A stretch of DNA of 64,000 bases, taken from Achromobacter sp. MFA1 R4 (lineage in GTDB: Bacteria; Pseudomonadota; Gammaproteobacteria; Burkholderiales; Burkholderiaceae_B). The DNA lies in assembly GCF_900156745.1 (NCBI RefSeq), contig NZ_LT707065.1, positions 1,302,001 to 1,366,000 of the forward strand, in the 5' to 3' direction. The position numbers and the translations under genes are program-made. The notes under the pieces were generated by a model. It was not told where the DNA came from. It ran no database searches and was given only the letters and a program-made list of their open reading frames with translations. Of the stretch, positions 16,856 through 25,451 are shown piece by piece (the first letter of the stretch is position 1; the number at the start of each line of letters is the position of its first letter).

Positions 16856-18274
16856 CTAAGGCTGGACGGCGCGCGGCCGGGTCACGCCGGCCGCCGCCAC
16901 CGCGGCCGCGGCCAGGACGCACAGCGCAGCCGCCGCCAGGAAGACAGCCCGCAGTCCCGCCGCCAGCGCCTGCGGCGGCGCGCCAGCCAGGTCCGCCGTT
17001 CCGGCGCCCAGGGCGAACAATGCCCCCATCGCCGACGCCCCGGTGATCAAACCCAGGTTGCGCGACAGGTTCAACAGCCCCGACACGGCGCCCCGCTCGC
17101 CGCCCGCGCCCGCCATCACCGCGGTGTTGTTGGCCGCCTGGAACAAGGCGTACCCCGCCGTGATCACGACAAGCGCGATGACGTAGCCCGCCACGCCGAA
17201 CGCATCGGACGCGAACGGCAGCGTGGCCGATGCGCCCGCCATGGCGCCCAGCGCGGCCAGCGTCATGGGCCGCGCGCCGAACCGATCCACGCAGCGGCCC
17301 GCGGGCACGCCCGCCACCGCGGCCACGAGCGGACCGCAGGACATCGCCAGGCCGACGCGCGCGGCGTCCAGCCCCTGTGCCCCCGCCAGATAGAACGGCC
17401 CCACCACCAGGGTCGCCATCATCACCGTGGCAACCAGCGCGCTGGCGGCCAGGCCTGCCGAGCGCCCGGCGTCGCTGAACATGGCCGGCCGCAGCAACGG
17501 ATGCGCGCTGCGCGATTCCACCCGCCAGAACAGGCACGCGCCAGCGGCCGCCGCCGCCAGCAGGGCGGCATTGAGCGGGCCGAAAGCGCCTTTTCCCAAG
17601 GTCATGGACAGCGCATAGGCGGCCAGAGACACCGTCAACAGCGCACTGCCCAGGCGGTCAAAGCGTACCGGCGCCTGCGTGGCGCGCGGCCGGTCCTGGG
17701 GCAGATGCCGCCAGGCCAGCCAGAACGCCAGCAGGCCCAGCGGCAGATTGACCAGAAAGATCGCGCGCCACCCCGGCCCGGCGATCAGCGCGCCGCCCAG
17801 CGTCGGGCCCAGCGCGGTGCCTGCCGCCGACATCGTGCCCAACAGGCCCATGGCGCTGCCGGCGCGGCCCTTCGGCGCCGCCTCGCCGGCCAGGGCCATG
17901 GCCAGCGTCATCAGCACGGCCGCGCCCACGCCTTGCGCGGCGCGCGCGGCCACCAGGCTCCACAGGCCGGGCGCCGCCCCGCACAGCGCCGAGGCGGCGG
18001 TGAACCACGCAAGCCCGGCCAGCATCAGGCGCCGCCGGCCGATCAGGTCGGCCAGGCGCCCGGCGCTGGCGACGGCGGTGGTGACGGCCAGCAGATAGGC
18101 CAGCACCACCCACTGCACCGATGGAAAGGAGGCGTCGAAGGCCCGCGCCAGCGCCGGCAGGCCGACATTGGCAATGCTGGTGCCCAGCGACGACAGCAAC
18201 ATCGACAGGGCCAGGCAGGCCACGAGCATGGGATCGGGCCGGGAAGGCGGGGTGGAAGGATCGGGAAGAGACAT
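16856..18274 (-). CDS. MFS drug/proton antiporter, DHA2 type
   Basis: A 472-residue, largely hydrophobic protein consistent with 14 membrane segments. Motif A-like GRLADLIGRRRLMLAG follows the second segment; motif C-like GTALGPTLGGALIAGPGWRAIF lies in the fifth. The DHA2 family exports toxic compounds with proton exchange. The start at ATG 18274 gives a short cytoplasmic N-terminus before the first segment; longer in-frame starts would add an unlikely Cys-rich leader overlapping the divergent regulator's promoter. The divergent LysR gene at 18418 is the likely regulator. No periplasmic adaptor gene is adjacent. Confidence 0.9.
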   Translation of the reverse strand: MSLPDPSTPPSRPDPMLVACLALSMLLSSLGTSIANVGLPALARAFDASFPSVQWVVLAYLLAVTTAVASAGRLADLIGRRRLMLAGLAWFTAASALCGAAPGLWSLVAARAAQGVGAAVLMTLAMALAGEAAPKGRAGSAMGLLGTMSAAGTALGPTLGGALIAGPGWRAIFLVNLPLGLLAFWLAWRHLPQDRPRATQAPVRFDRLGSALLTVSLAAYALSMTLGKGAFGPLNAALLAAAAAGACLFWRVESRSAHPLLRPAMFSDAGRSAGLAASALVATVMMATLVVGPFYLAGAQGLDAARVGLAMSCGPLVAAVAGVPAGRCVDRFGARPMTLAALGAMAGASATLPFASDAFGVAGYVIALVVITAGYALFQAANNTAVMAGAGGERGAVSGLLNLSRNLGLITGASAMGALFALGAGTADLAGAPPQALAAGLRAVFLAAAALCVLAAAAVAAAGVTRPRAVQP

Positions 18275-18342
18275 GATGGCATCCAGCAAGGGAACACGGT
18301 ATCCCAGCGTATGCCCCGATGACCGCTGGCGGAAGACGCAGC

Positions 18343-18355
18343 ATTTGCAGCAAAT
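18343..18355. promoter_or_regulatory. Candidate LysR operator
   Basis: ATTTGC A GCAAAT is a perfect 13-bp inverted repeat in the MFS/LysR divergent region, 63 bp before the LysR start. This is the normal place for autoregulatory binding. Role inferred. Confidence 0.5.
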
Positions 18356-18417
18356 ACCTGCATGAAACGCCATGCCAGGATGTTCCGCCGGCCAGGCCGG
18401 CATGCTACGGTTGCCGC

Positions 18418-19320
18418 ATGACCCAGCCCGACCTGAACCTGCTGATCACTTTGGACGCGCTGCTCTCGGAAGGCAGCGTGGCCGGCGCGGCCCGGCGCCT
18501 GCGCCTGAGCCCGTCCGCCATGAGCCGCGCGCTGGCGCGCCTGCGCGAGACCACGGGAGATCCGCTGCTGGTGCGCGCCGGGCGCGGGCTGGTTCCCACC
18601 CCCCGCGCGCTGGCGCTGCGCGCCCAGGTCGGCGGACTGGTCCGGGACGCGCAGGCCGTGCTGGGCCGGGCGCACGAACTGGATCTTGCCGGGCTCGTCC
18701 GCACGTTCACGCTGCGCGTCAGCGACGGTTTCGTGGAGAACGTCGGCGCCGCGCTGATCGCCCGGATCGCCGCGCAGGCGCCGGGCGTGCGCCTGCGCTT
18801 CGTGCAGAAGGCGGACAAGGACAGCGGACCGCTGCGCGAAGGCGACGTCGACCTGGAAACCGGCGTGGTGGGCCGGTTGGCCAGCCCGGAGCTGCGCACG
18901 CGCGCGCTGTTCCAGGACCGGTACATCGGCGTCATGCGCGCGGACCATCCGCTGGGCGGGCGCAACGTCACGCTGGCGCGCTACCTGGCGGCGCGCCACG
19001 TCCTGGCGTCACGCCGCGGGCTTGAGTCCGGGCCCATGGATGAAGCCCTGCAGGCGTTGGGACGCGAGCGCCACATCGCCGCCATTGCCGGCGGATTCTC
19101 GATGGCGCTGGCGCTGGCGCGGGGCACGGACCTGATCGCCACGGTTCCCGAAATGCACACCGCCACGCTGCGGGAAGGCATGCGCAGCTTTGCGCTGCCC
19201 TTTGCCATGGCGCCCTTCACGGTGTCCATGCTGTGGCATCCCAGGATGGACGGGGACGCCGCGCACCGCTGGCTGCGCGGCTGCGTCCTGGCGGCGTGCG
19301 GAACGGGCGCCCCTGGCTAG
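18418..19320 (+). CDS. LysR-family transcriptional regulator (divergent to MFS exporter)
   Basis: A 300-residue LysR protein. The N-terminal helix-turn-helix (LLITLDALLSEGSVAGAARR, LSPSAMSRALARLRE) is followed by a ligand-binding domain with the RFVQKADKDSGPLREGDVDL stretch typical of NodD/LeuO-like members. The start at ATG 18418 matches the family N-terminus. It probably controls the divergent MFS gene in response to that pump's substrate. It converges with the lyase-like gene; a hexamer repeat lies between their stops. Confidence 0.9.
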   Translation: MTQPDLNLLITLDALLSEGSVAGAARRLRLSPSAMSRALARLRETTGDPLLVRAGRGLVPTPRALALRAQVGGLVRDAQAVLGRAHELDLAGLVRTFTLRVSDGFVENVGAALIARIAAQAPGVRLRFVQKADKDSGPLREGDVDLETGVVGRLASPELRTRALFQDRYIGVMRADHPLGGRNVTLARYLAARHVLASRRGLESGPMDEALQALGRERHIAAIAGGFSMALALARGTDLIATVPEMHTATLREGMRSFALPFAMAPFTVSMLWHPRMDGDAAHRWLRGCVLAACGTGAPG

Positions 19321-19343
19321 GCGCCGTCCCGCATGCAAGCGAT

Positions 19344-19373
19344 GGCTATAGCTATGGCTATGGCTATGGCTTC
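19344..19373. repeat. Hexanucleotide tandem repeat (GGCTAT)n at a stop codon
   Basis: Four GGCTAT-type units (one with A at position 1) plus a partial fifth. On the minus strand each unit reads ATAGCC, and one supplies the TAG stop (19364-19366) of the lyase-like gene. Confidence 0.8.
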
Positions 19374-20878
19374 GGCGCGCTGGCCACCAGCGCGTCGAAC
19401 TGCTTGTCCAGCTCCGCCAGCGACGCGTCGATGTGCGCGCGGCGCTCCTTGATCCACTTGTCCTGCGCGGCGAGCTGCTCGCGCGCCTCCTTGATCATGC
19501 GTTCCATTTCCTTGGGCTGGGGGCCGCCGCTGGTGGCGCGGTTCTTCACGATGGCCACCGGGTCCAGGGTCGAGCGGAACTCCGCCTCGCTCATCGGCAG
19601 GTCGGTGCCGTACTTGGAATCCTTCATCGCGTCCGCGTAGATGCGGCGCGCCTGCTCATACGGAAAGTCCAGCGGCTTGATGTTGTTGGTCTTGGCGTAC
19701 GAGACCACTTCCGAGGCGAAGTGATGCCCCGCGCGGAACGGCAGCTTGTACTTGTGCATCAGCACGTCGGCCAGTTCCTGCGACGCCGTCCAGTCGCTGT
19801 TCAGTTCTTCGAGCGCCCGGTCGGGGCTGATGACCATGGCCTTGAGGACGCGGTCCCAGCGCTTGAGCGCGGAGATGCCGCTGTCGACCATCGCCGAGTT
19901 CTGCTTCACGTCCTTGGGGTCGCTCATGCCGGGCGTGATGTTGTGCGTCTGCAGGACCGGCCCCATCGCCAGCGTCACGGCCGTCGACGCGTCGCTGCGC
20001 GTGTTGTTGAGCAGGCCCGGATTGCGCTTTTGCGGCATGGCGCTGGACACGTAGGTGTTGCCGCCGCCTTCCTCCAGCAGGATCCACGGGCGCGGCTGCG
20101 CATATTGCGTCATGACGTCTTCGACGAAGTTGCCGGTGCGCAGCGCGATGCTGGTCACGATGGACGCGACCTCGACCGGCTGGTCCATGGACGATATCTG
20201 GGAGGCGTCGTAGGCATTGTCGACCAGCGCCGCGAATCCTAGGTACTGGGCCATGCGCTTGCGGTCCAGCGGCCAGCTCGTGCCGTTGAGCACCGTGGTG
20301 CCCATGGGCGAGCGATCGATGCGGACATAGGCCTCGCGGATGCGCTGCGCATCGCGCGCCAGGCCGGCTGCCTGGCCCAGCAGGTAGTGTCCATAGCTGT
20401 TGGGCTGCGCGGCCACGCCGTTCGTGTAGTTGGGAACGATGGTGCCCGCGTGTTTGGCCGCCAGTTCCACCAGGGTGGTGGAGGTGGCGTTGAGCTGGTC
20501 CGCCAGTTCCAGCAGCTTGTCGCGCAGGATCGCGCTGCGGTAGGTGGCGTGCATGTCCTGGCTGGAACGGCCCGCGTGCAGCAGGGTGATGTCCTCGCCC
20601 GCCGCCTTGATGAGGAGGGGTTCGAAGGTGATGACCGTGGCCGGGCGCTTGGCGCCGGGCTGGTTGCCGTCATTGATGACCTTGGCCACGCCGGCCGCCA
20701 GGCGGGGCGCCATGGCCTTGTCCAGAAGCCCTTCGTCGGTGTTGATCACCGTGGTGGCCTTGTTGATCTCCCCCAGCCAGAAGAAGGGATCGCGGGGGGG
20801 AGCCGGCTGCGCGGCGGCGGCGTTCGCGGCCAGCGATAGCACCAGGGCGGCGCCCAGGGTGGGTAGAAACTGTCTCAT
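19364..20878 (-). CDS. Exported argininosuccinate-lyase-like protein
   Basis: A 504-residue member of the aspartase/fumarase superfamily with an N-terminal signal peptide (MRQFLPTLGAALVLSLA, cleavage after about residue 23), whereas lyases of this family are normally cytoplasmic. The superfamily signature is present as SSAMPQKRNPG (Ser278/279 to Gly288), as is HAGRSSQDMHATY (101-113). The second active-site block reads NYTNGVAAQPNSYGHYLL, with Asn153 where argininosuccinate lyase and fumarase have the His of THxQ. The C-terminal 60 residues are highly charged and helical. It is monocistronic between two convergent or distant genes. Substrate unknown; it may act on an amino-dicarboxylate in the periplasm or be a binding protein. 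Confidence 0.82.
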   Translation of the reverse strand: MRQFLPTLGAALVLSLAANAAAAQPAPPRDPFFWLGEINKATTVINTDEGLLDKAMAPRLAAGVAKVINDGNQPGAKRPATVITFEPLLIKAAGEDITLLHAGRSSQDMHATYRSAILRDKLLELADQLNATSTTLVELAAKHAGTIVPNYTNGVAAQPNSYGHYLLGQAAGLARDAQRIREAYVRIDRSPMGTTVLNGTSWPLDRKRMAQYLGFAALVDNAYDASQISSMDQPVEVASIVTSIALRTGNFVEDVMTQYAQPRPWILLEEGGGNTYVSSAMPQKRNPGLLNNTRSDASTAVTLAMGPVLQTHNITPGMSDPKDVKQNSAMVDSGISALKRWDRVLKAMVISPDRALEELNSDWTASQELADVLMHKYKLPFRAGHHFASEVVSYAKTNNIKPLDFPYEQARRIYADAMKDSKYGTDLPMSEAEFRSTLDPVAIVKNRATSGGPQPKEMERMIKEAREQLAAQDKWIKERRAHIDASLAELDKQFDALVASAPKP

Positions 20879-20989
20879 GGCGTTCTCGTTATAGGGATGG
20901 CCGGACAGTGTATCGGAGCGGTTTTCCCGCGGACATCCTGAATTTCACGCAGGCGCGGGCCAGTCAGGGCTACCCCCAGGCCCGCCGCG

Positions 20990-22066
20990 CTACAGCGGCG
21001 CCGGCTCGCCCCGCAGCCGGATCTGCGCCACCGTCATCTCCCCGCGGGGTTCCAGCGCAAACGCGTAGCGCTCCGGATACCGCAGCGCCAGGCGCCGGCA
21101 CAGATTGGCCAGGCCGCCCTTGCCTTGCGCCGGATCGAACGGCGTCTGCAACGTGCCGGGGTTGCTCACCTCGATGACCAGTTCCCCGCCGTGCAGGCGC
21201 GTGCGGATGTGGATCACGAAGCGCTCGTGCTCGGCGCGCATGCCGTGCTTGATCGCGTTCTCGGCCAGCCCCTGCAGCGTCATGTGCGGGATGTTGATCT
21301 TCAGCGTGGCCGGATCGATCTGGCATCGGCATTCCAGCTTTCTTTCGAAGCGCAGCGCCTGGATGCGCACGTAGGCCTGCGCGGCCTCGATGTCCTCTTC
21401 CAGCCGGCACAGGCCGCGCCCCCGCCGGTCCAGCGAATAACGCAGATACTGCGCCAGGCGCCGCGTCATTTCCTCGGCGACGGACGGCCGCTCGGCGATT
21501 TCCGCGACGATGGTGTTCAGCGCGTTGAAGAGGAAATGCGGCTCGACCTGCAGTTGCAGATGCTCCAGCTCCAGCTTCAATGACCGCGCCTGCGCATTGA
21601 TCTTGTGCAGGCGCTCGGTGCGGGCGGCGAGCTCGGCGGACACGCCAAAATAGACCAGCGTCCAGATGGACAGGATGCCCATGTAATAGATGAAGCCCAG
21701 CCAGTACTGGTTGTCGGGAATATCGCGGATTTCAGACAGAAACAGGTGGTTGATGGCGTAGGCGATCGTGGCCAGCAGCGCGGAGGCGGCCACGCACAGC
21801 ACCACCGCGCAGGCAAGCACCGGCAGGGGCTCGCGGACCCTGGCCGGCAGGCGTCCGTGCTGCACGGCGGCCAGGCTGGTCAGCGCGAAGGCCAGCGGCT
21901 CCAGCGTCAGCGTCAGCCAGAATGCCGCGATGGGATTGCCGAACGCCGCCAGGCGGATGAAGTAGCCGACGAACGCCAGGAATACCCAGCCCACGGTCTG
22001 CGCGCGCCAGAATCCCGGCGCGGACTCGCCCTGGCTCAACTCCCGGCCGATCGATGTCGCAATCAT
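20990..22066 (-). CDS. LytS/AlgZ-type sensor histidine kinase
   Basis: A 358-residue kinase. About four hydrophobic segments in residues 20-142 form a membrane sensor; a coiled-coil linker (RLHKINAQARSLKLELEHL) leads to the His_kinase domain with phospho-acceptor His177 in VEPHFLFNALNTI. The ATPase part has LAENAIKHGM (N box) and the glycine motif GKGGLANLCRRL. Start at 22066 with AAGGCGG 8 bp upstream. It is divergent from the LytTR response regulator at 22148, with 81 bp between. The pair resembles AlgZ/AlgR, but the target genes are not evident. Confidence 0.92.
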   Translation of the reverse strand: MIATSIGRELSQGESAPGFWRAQTVGWVFLAFVGYFIRLAAFGNPIAAFWLTLTLEPLAFALTSLAAVQHGRLPARVREPLPVLACAVVLCVAASALLATIAYAINHLFLSEIRDIPDNQYWLGFIYYMGILSIWTLVYFGVSAELAARTERLHKINAQARSLKLELEHLQLQVEPHFLFNALNTIVAEIAERPSVAEEMTRRLAQYLRYSLDRRGRGLCRLEEDIEAAQAYVRIQALRFERKLECRCQIDPATLKINIPHMTLQGLAENAIKHGMRAEHERFVIHIRTRLHGGELVIEVSNPGTLQTPFDPAQGKGGLANLCRRLALRYPERYAFALEPRGEMTVAQIRLRGEPAPL

Positions 22067-22147
22067 GGACGTGCCGCCTTATATATCGTTACCCCACGGA
22101 TTGGATCGAAAGAATACACTCGCCTGACCTGCTGCCCGAGAAAAACC

Positions 22148-22828
22148 ATGCTGCGTGTGCTGATCGTCGACGATGAAGCCCCGGCGCGCCGCTATCTGCG
22201 CCGCCTCCTCGAAGCCGCCCCCGCGGTGCACGTCGCGGGCGAGGCGGCGACCGTCGACCAGGCCCGCAGCCTGATCCAGGAGCACAGCCCGGACGCCATC
22301 TTCCTGGACGTCGAGCTGGCCAGCGGCACGGGCTTCGACCTGCTCGATGGGCAGGCGCGCCAGTCATCCGTCGTGTTCGTCACCGCGCATGACAGCTATG
22401 CGCCGCGCGCCTTCGACGTCGAAGCCGTGGACTACCTGCTCAAGCCCGTATCTCCGGACCGGCTGACGCAGACGCTGGCGCGGTTGCGGCCGCGTTCGAG
22501 CGGCCATCTGTCGATGCGCACCAAGACGGGCACGCGCCTCATCAAAGTGCAGGAGCTGACCCTGCTGCAGGCCCAGGGCGACTACGTGCGCCTGTGCAGC
22601 GCCGCCCAGGCGAACGAGCTGATGCACATCACCCTCAAGCGCCTGGCCGCGCAGTTGCCCTTTCCCCCGTTCTGCGCCCTGTCCCGGTCCGTCATCATCA
22701 ACCTGGAACATGTGTCCCATGTCGAGCAGCGGCCCGGCGCGCAGTCCGAAGTGAGCTTCAACAACGGCGTCCAGCCCGTCGTGCTGGGCCGCGTCGCGTC
22801 GCTGCGGCTGCGGCGGGCGCTGGCCTAG
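22148..22828 (+). CDS. LytTR-family response regulator
   Basis: A 226-residue regulator: receiver domain (1-118) with acidic pocket Asp8/Asp9, phospho-acceptor Asp54 in IFLDVELASG, Thr79 and Lys99; then a LytTR DNA-binding domain (about 125-226; KVQELTLLQAQGDYVRL, PPFCALSRSVIINLEHV). It is the partner of the divergent LytS-type kinase. The start at 22148 follows GAGAAAAACC; upstream in-frame codons antisense to the kinase were rejected. It converges with the TonB receptor gene with a 14-bp gap. Confidence 0.93.
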   Translation: MLRVLIVDDEAPARRYLRRLLEAAPAVHVAGEAATVDQARSLIQEHSPDAIFLDVELASGTGFDLLDGQARQSSVVFVTAHDSYAPRAFDVEAVDYLLKPVSPDRLTQTLARLRPRSSGHLSMRTKTGTRLIKVQELTLLQAQGDYVRLCSAAQANELMHITLKRLAAQLPFPPFCALSRSVIINLEHVSHVEQRPGAQSEVSFNNGVQPVVLGRVASLRLRRALA

Positions 22829-22842
22829 CCGCCCACCCGCCT

Positions 22843-25311
22843 TCAGAACTCCGTCGTCACCGACAGCAGCACCGTCAGCGGCGCGCCCACCGTCAGGCCT
22901 TCGCGCGCCGCGGACTGCCAGTAGTTCCTGTTCAGGACGTTCTCGACCATCGCGCGGATGACCACGGGCTTGCCATTGGCGTTGAAGGCATAGCGGGCGC
23001 CCACGTCAAAGCGCGTCCAGCCCGGGATCTCCTGCGTGTTGCTCACGTCGACGATCTGCGAGCTAGTGCTCAGCATCCGCGCGGTCAGGGTAAGGCCCGG
23101 GACGAAAGGCGTGTCCCATTCGGCCGCGGCGTTGAACTGCAGGCGCGGCACGGCGGGCGCGCGGTTGCCGTCGTTGACGCCGCCCGCGGTGCGGATCAGC
23201 CGCGCGTCGGTATAGGCCACGCCGCCCAGCAGGCGCACCCCGTGGGCCGGCTCGCCCTGCACCAGGAACTCCAGCCCGCGATTGCGCTGCTCGCCGTTGG
23301 ACACGTAGCGCAGCGAGGCGGGGTCCAGATAGCTGCTCGGGCGCTCGATCTGGAAGGCGCTGAGCGTGGTTTCGAATTGGCCGAAGTCGTACTTGGCGCC
23401 CAGCTCGAACTGCTTGGAGATGGCCGGGGCGAACACCTCGCCGGCGTTGATGGCGCCCTCGGGCGCGGTGCCGCCCTGGCTCAGGCCTTCGATGTAATTG
23501 CCATAGAGCGACAGGCGCTCGGTGGGCTTGACCGTCAGCGCAAACGCGGGGGTGACGGCGGACTTGTCGTAGTTGGACGTCTGGCGGCCCGTCATCGCGT
23601 CGAAGTTGGTGGATTCCACGCGCTGGTGCCGCACGCCCGCAATGAATTGCACGCGGTCCTGCGCCATCGAGATCGTGTCGGCGAGCGCAATGCTGACCAG
23701 CCGCGAATCGCTCGCCCGCGGCAGATCCGACGGGCGCGCGATGTTCGGCTTGGGCAGGTCCGCGGGGTTGTAGATGTTCGAGAACACCGTGCTGGACCGG
23801 ATCCGGGCCGCCGAATAATCGATGTCCAGGATGCTGGCGCTCAGCGCGGGCTCATGCTTGAGCGCGCCGGTCTGGAAGCGGCCGCGCACCCCGACCTCGC
23901 CCGTCTTGCTGGTGAGCGACTCGTTCAGGCGGGACGGCACCGCGCCGATATCGCCCGCCTCGTTCAGCATGAGCCAGCTCGTCTGCATGCTTTCAAAGTC
24001 GTGCTTGCGTGCGCCGAGCGCGCCGTAGACGGTCCAGTCCGGCGACAGGTCATACTCGGCGCGCAGCGCGCCCGACCATTCCTCGGTCTTCCAGTACGTC
24101 CACGACGGGAAGAAATTGCGGCGCGCGTCCGGCGCCCGGCCGATGTCCACGCCCGAGGGCGGCGGGAACAGCAGGCCGCTGCGCGCATCCGTGGTGCGGT
24201 TCTGGTAGTTGATGTCGCCTTCGACGCGAAAGCGCTCGCCCTGGTAATCCAGCCCCAGCGCCACCGCGCCCAGGTCCTCGCTAGCCCCGTCCATCGGCAG
24301 GTCGCCGCCGCTGCCCGCCACGTTCAGGCGCACGCCCCATTCCTGGCTGTCGCCATAGCGGCGCGACAGGTCGGCATGCGCGCCGAACTGGCTGTCGCCG
24401 ATGTAGGACACGGTAAAGCGATTCAGCGGGTCGGCGCCCGCGCGCTTGGGCACCAGGTTGATCGAACCGCCCACGGAGCCGTAGGGCGCCATGCCGTTCA
24501 GCAGCGCGTTGGGGCCGCGCAGCACTTCGACCCGCTCCACGCCGATCAGCGAACTGGAATTGCGCGGCGACACGCCGTACAGGCCGTTGAACGACACGTC
24601 GTAGTTGAACAGCGTGAATCCGCGGATGTTGAATTCGTCCCGGCCCGCCCCGCGCGAATAGGTATTGCGCACGGTGGGGTCGTTGACCAGGACGTCGCCG
24701 ATGTTCTGCGCCTGCTGGTCCTCGATCAGCTTGGCGGTGTACTGCGTCGCGCTGAACGGCGTGCTCATGTCGTCGCGATTGCCCAACAGGCCCAGGCGCC
24801 CGCCCCGCGCCACCTGGCCGCCCGCATAGACGGGGGGCAGTCCGCTGGACAGCCCGGAGGCGGTCACCGTCACGGCCTCCAGCGTCGCCGCGTCGGAGAC
24901 GGGCAGCGCACTGAGGCGGTACTGGTTCGGCGCCTCGCGGGTGGCGCGCAGGCCCGTGCCGGCCAGGGCCTGCTGCAACGCGTCGTGGCTGGAATAGCGG
25001 CCCCGCACGCCGTTGCTCTGGCGGTCGGCCACCAGCGACGGCTGCGCGGCCAGCAGGATGCCGGATTCGTTGGCCAGCCGCGTCAGCACCTGATTCAGCG
25101 GCGCGGGCGGGATGTCGAAGGTGATCAGGTCGGCCACGCCGGTCGCCGCCGGCGCCGCCTGCGAATGCGCGGGCGGCCCCCAGACCGTGGAAACCGCCAG
25201 GGCCAGCGCCAGCGGCAGGCTCCACGACGGCAGGCGGGCGCCACGGGAAGCCAAGGGGCGCGCGCGGGTCACGGGAAAAGCCGCGGCGACGGGGGGAAGA
25301 CGGTGGGACAT
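22843..25311 (-). CDS. TonB-dependent siderophore receptor with signalling (STN) domain
   Basis: An 822-residue outer-membrane receptor. The signal peptide is long (hydrophobic core about 30-45). A secretin/TonB short N-terminal domain (about 62-132; ITFDIPPAPLNQVLTRLAN) marks it as a transducer that signals to FecR. The TonB box is TLEAVTVTAS; the plug has NIRGFTLFNYDVSFNGLYG and GSVGGSINLVPKR; the barrel ends in a terminal Phe (SVTTEF). It takes up a ferric siderophore using TonB energy. The start at 25311 is chosen as the first ATG giving a signal peptide. It lies 140 bp downstream of fecR on the same strand. The ligand is unknown; no siderophore biosynthesis gene is in the window. Confidence 0.94.
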   Translation of the reverse strand: MSHRLPPVAAAFPVTRARPLASRGARLPSWSLPLALALAVSTVWGPPAHSQAAPAATGVADLITFDIPPAPLNQVLTRLANESGILLAAQPSLVADRQSNGVRGRYSSHDALQQALAGTGLRATREAPNQYRLSALPVSDAATLEAVTVTASGLSSGLPPVYAGGQVARGGRLGLLGNRDDMSTPFSATQYTAKLIEDQQAQNIGDVLVNDPTVRNTYSRGAGRDEFNIRGFTLFNYDVSFNGLYGVSPRNSSSLIGVERVEVLRGPNALLNGMAPYGSVGGSINLVPKRAGADPLNRFTVSYIGDSQFGAHADLSRRYGDSQEWGVRLNVAGSGGDLPMDGASEDLGAVALGLDYQGERFRVEGDINYQNRTTDARSGLLFPPPSGVDIGRAPDARRNFFPSWTYWKTEEWSGALRAEYDLSPDWTVYGALGARKHDFESMQTSWLMLNEAGDIGAVPSRLNESLTSKTGEVGVRGRFQTGALKHEPALSASILDIDYSAARIRSSTVFSNIYNPADLPKPNIARPSDLPRASDSRLVSIALADTISMAQDRVQFIAGVRHQRVESTNFDAMTGRQTSNYDKSAVTPAFALTVKPTERLSLYGNYIEGLSQGGTAPEGAINAGEVFAPAISKQFELGAKYDFGQFETTLSAFQIERPSSYLDPASLRYVSNGEQRNRGLEFLVQGEPAHGVRLLGGVAYTDARLIRTAGGVNDGNRAPAVPRLQFNAAAEWDTPFVPGLTLTARMLSTSSQIVDVSNTQEIPGWTRFDVGARYAFNANGKPVVIRAMVENVLNRNYWQSAAREGLTVGAPLTVLLSVTTEF

Positions 25312-25451
25312 GACGGGACCTGTGCTCTCGTGCGTGGGGTTCGGGAAAGGAGAGCGGCGCGCCAGCCCGGCGGGTTGCCGGGCGCGAGCGGCTCTTACTG
25401 TCCTTATTCGAACGAGCCCGCCAAACCCGGAACCGCCCGGCGCATTTTTTT

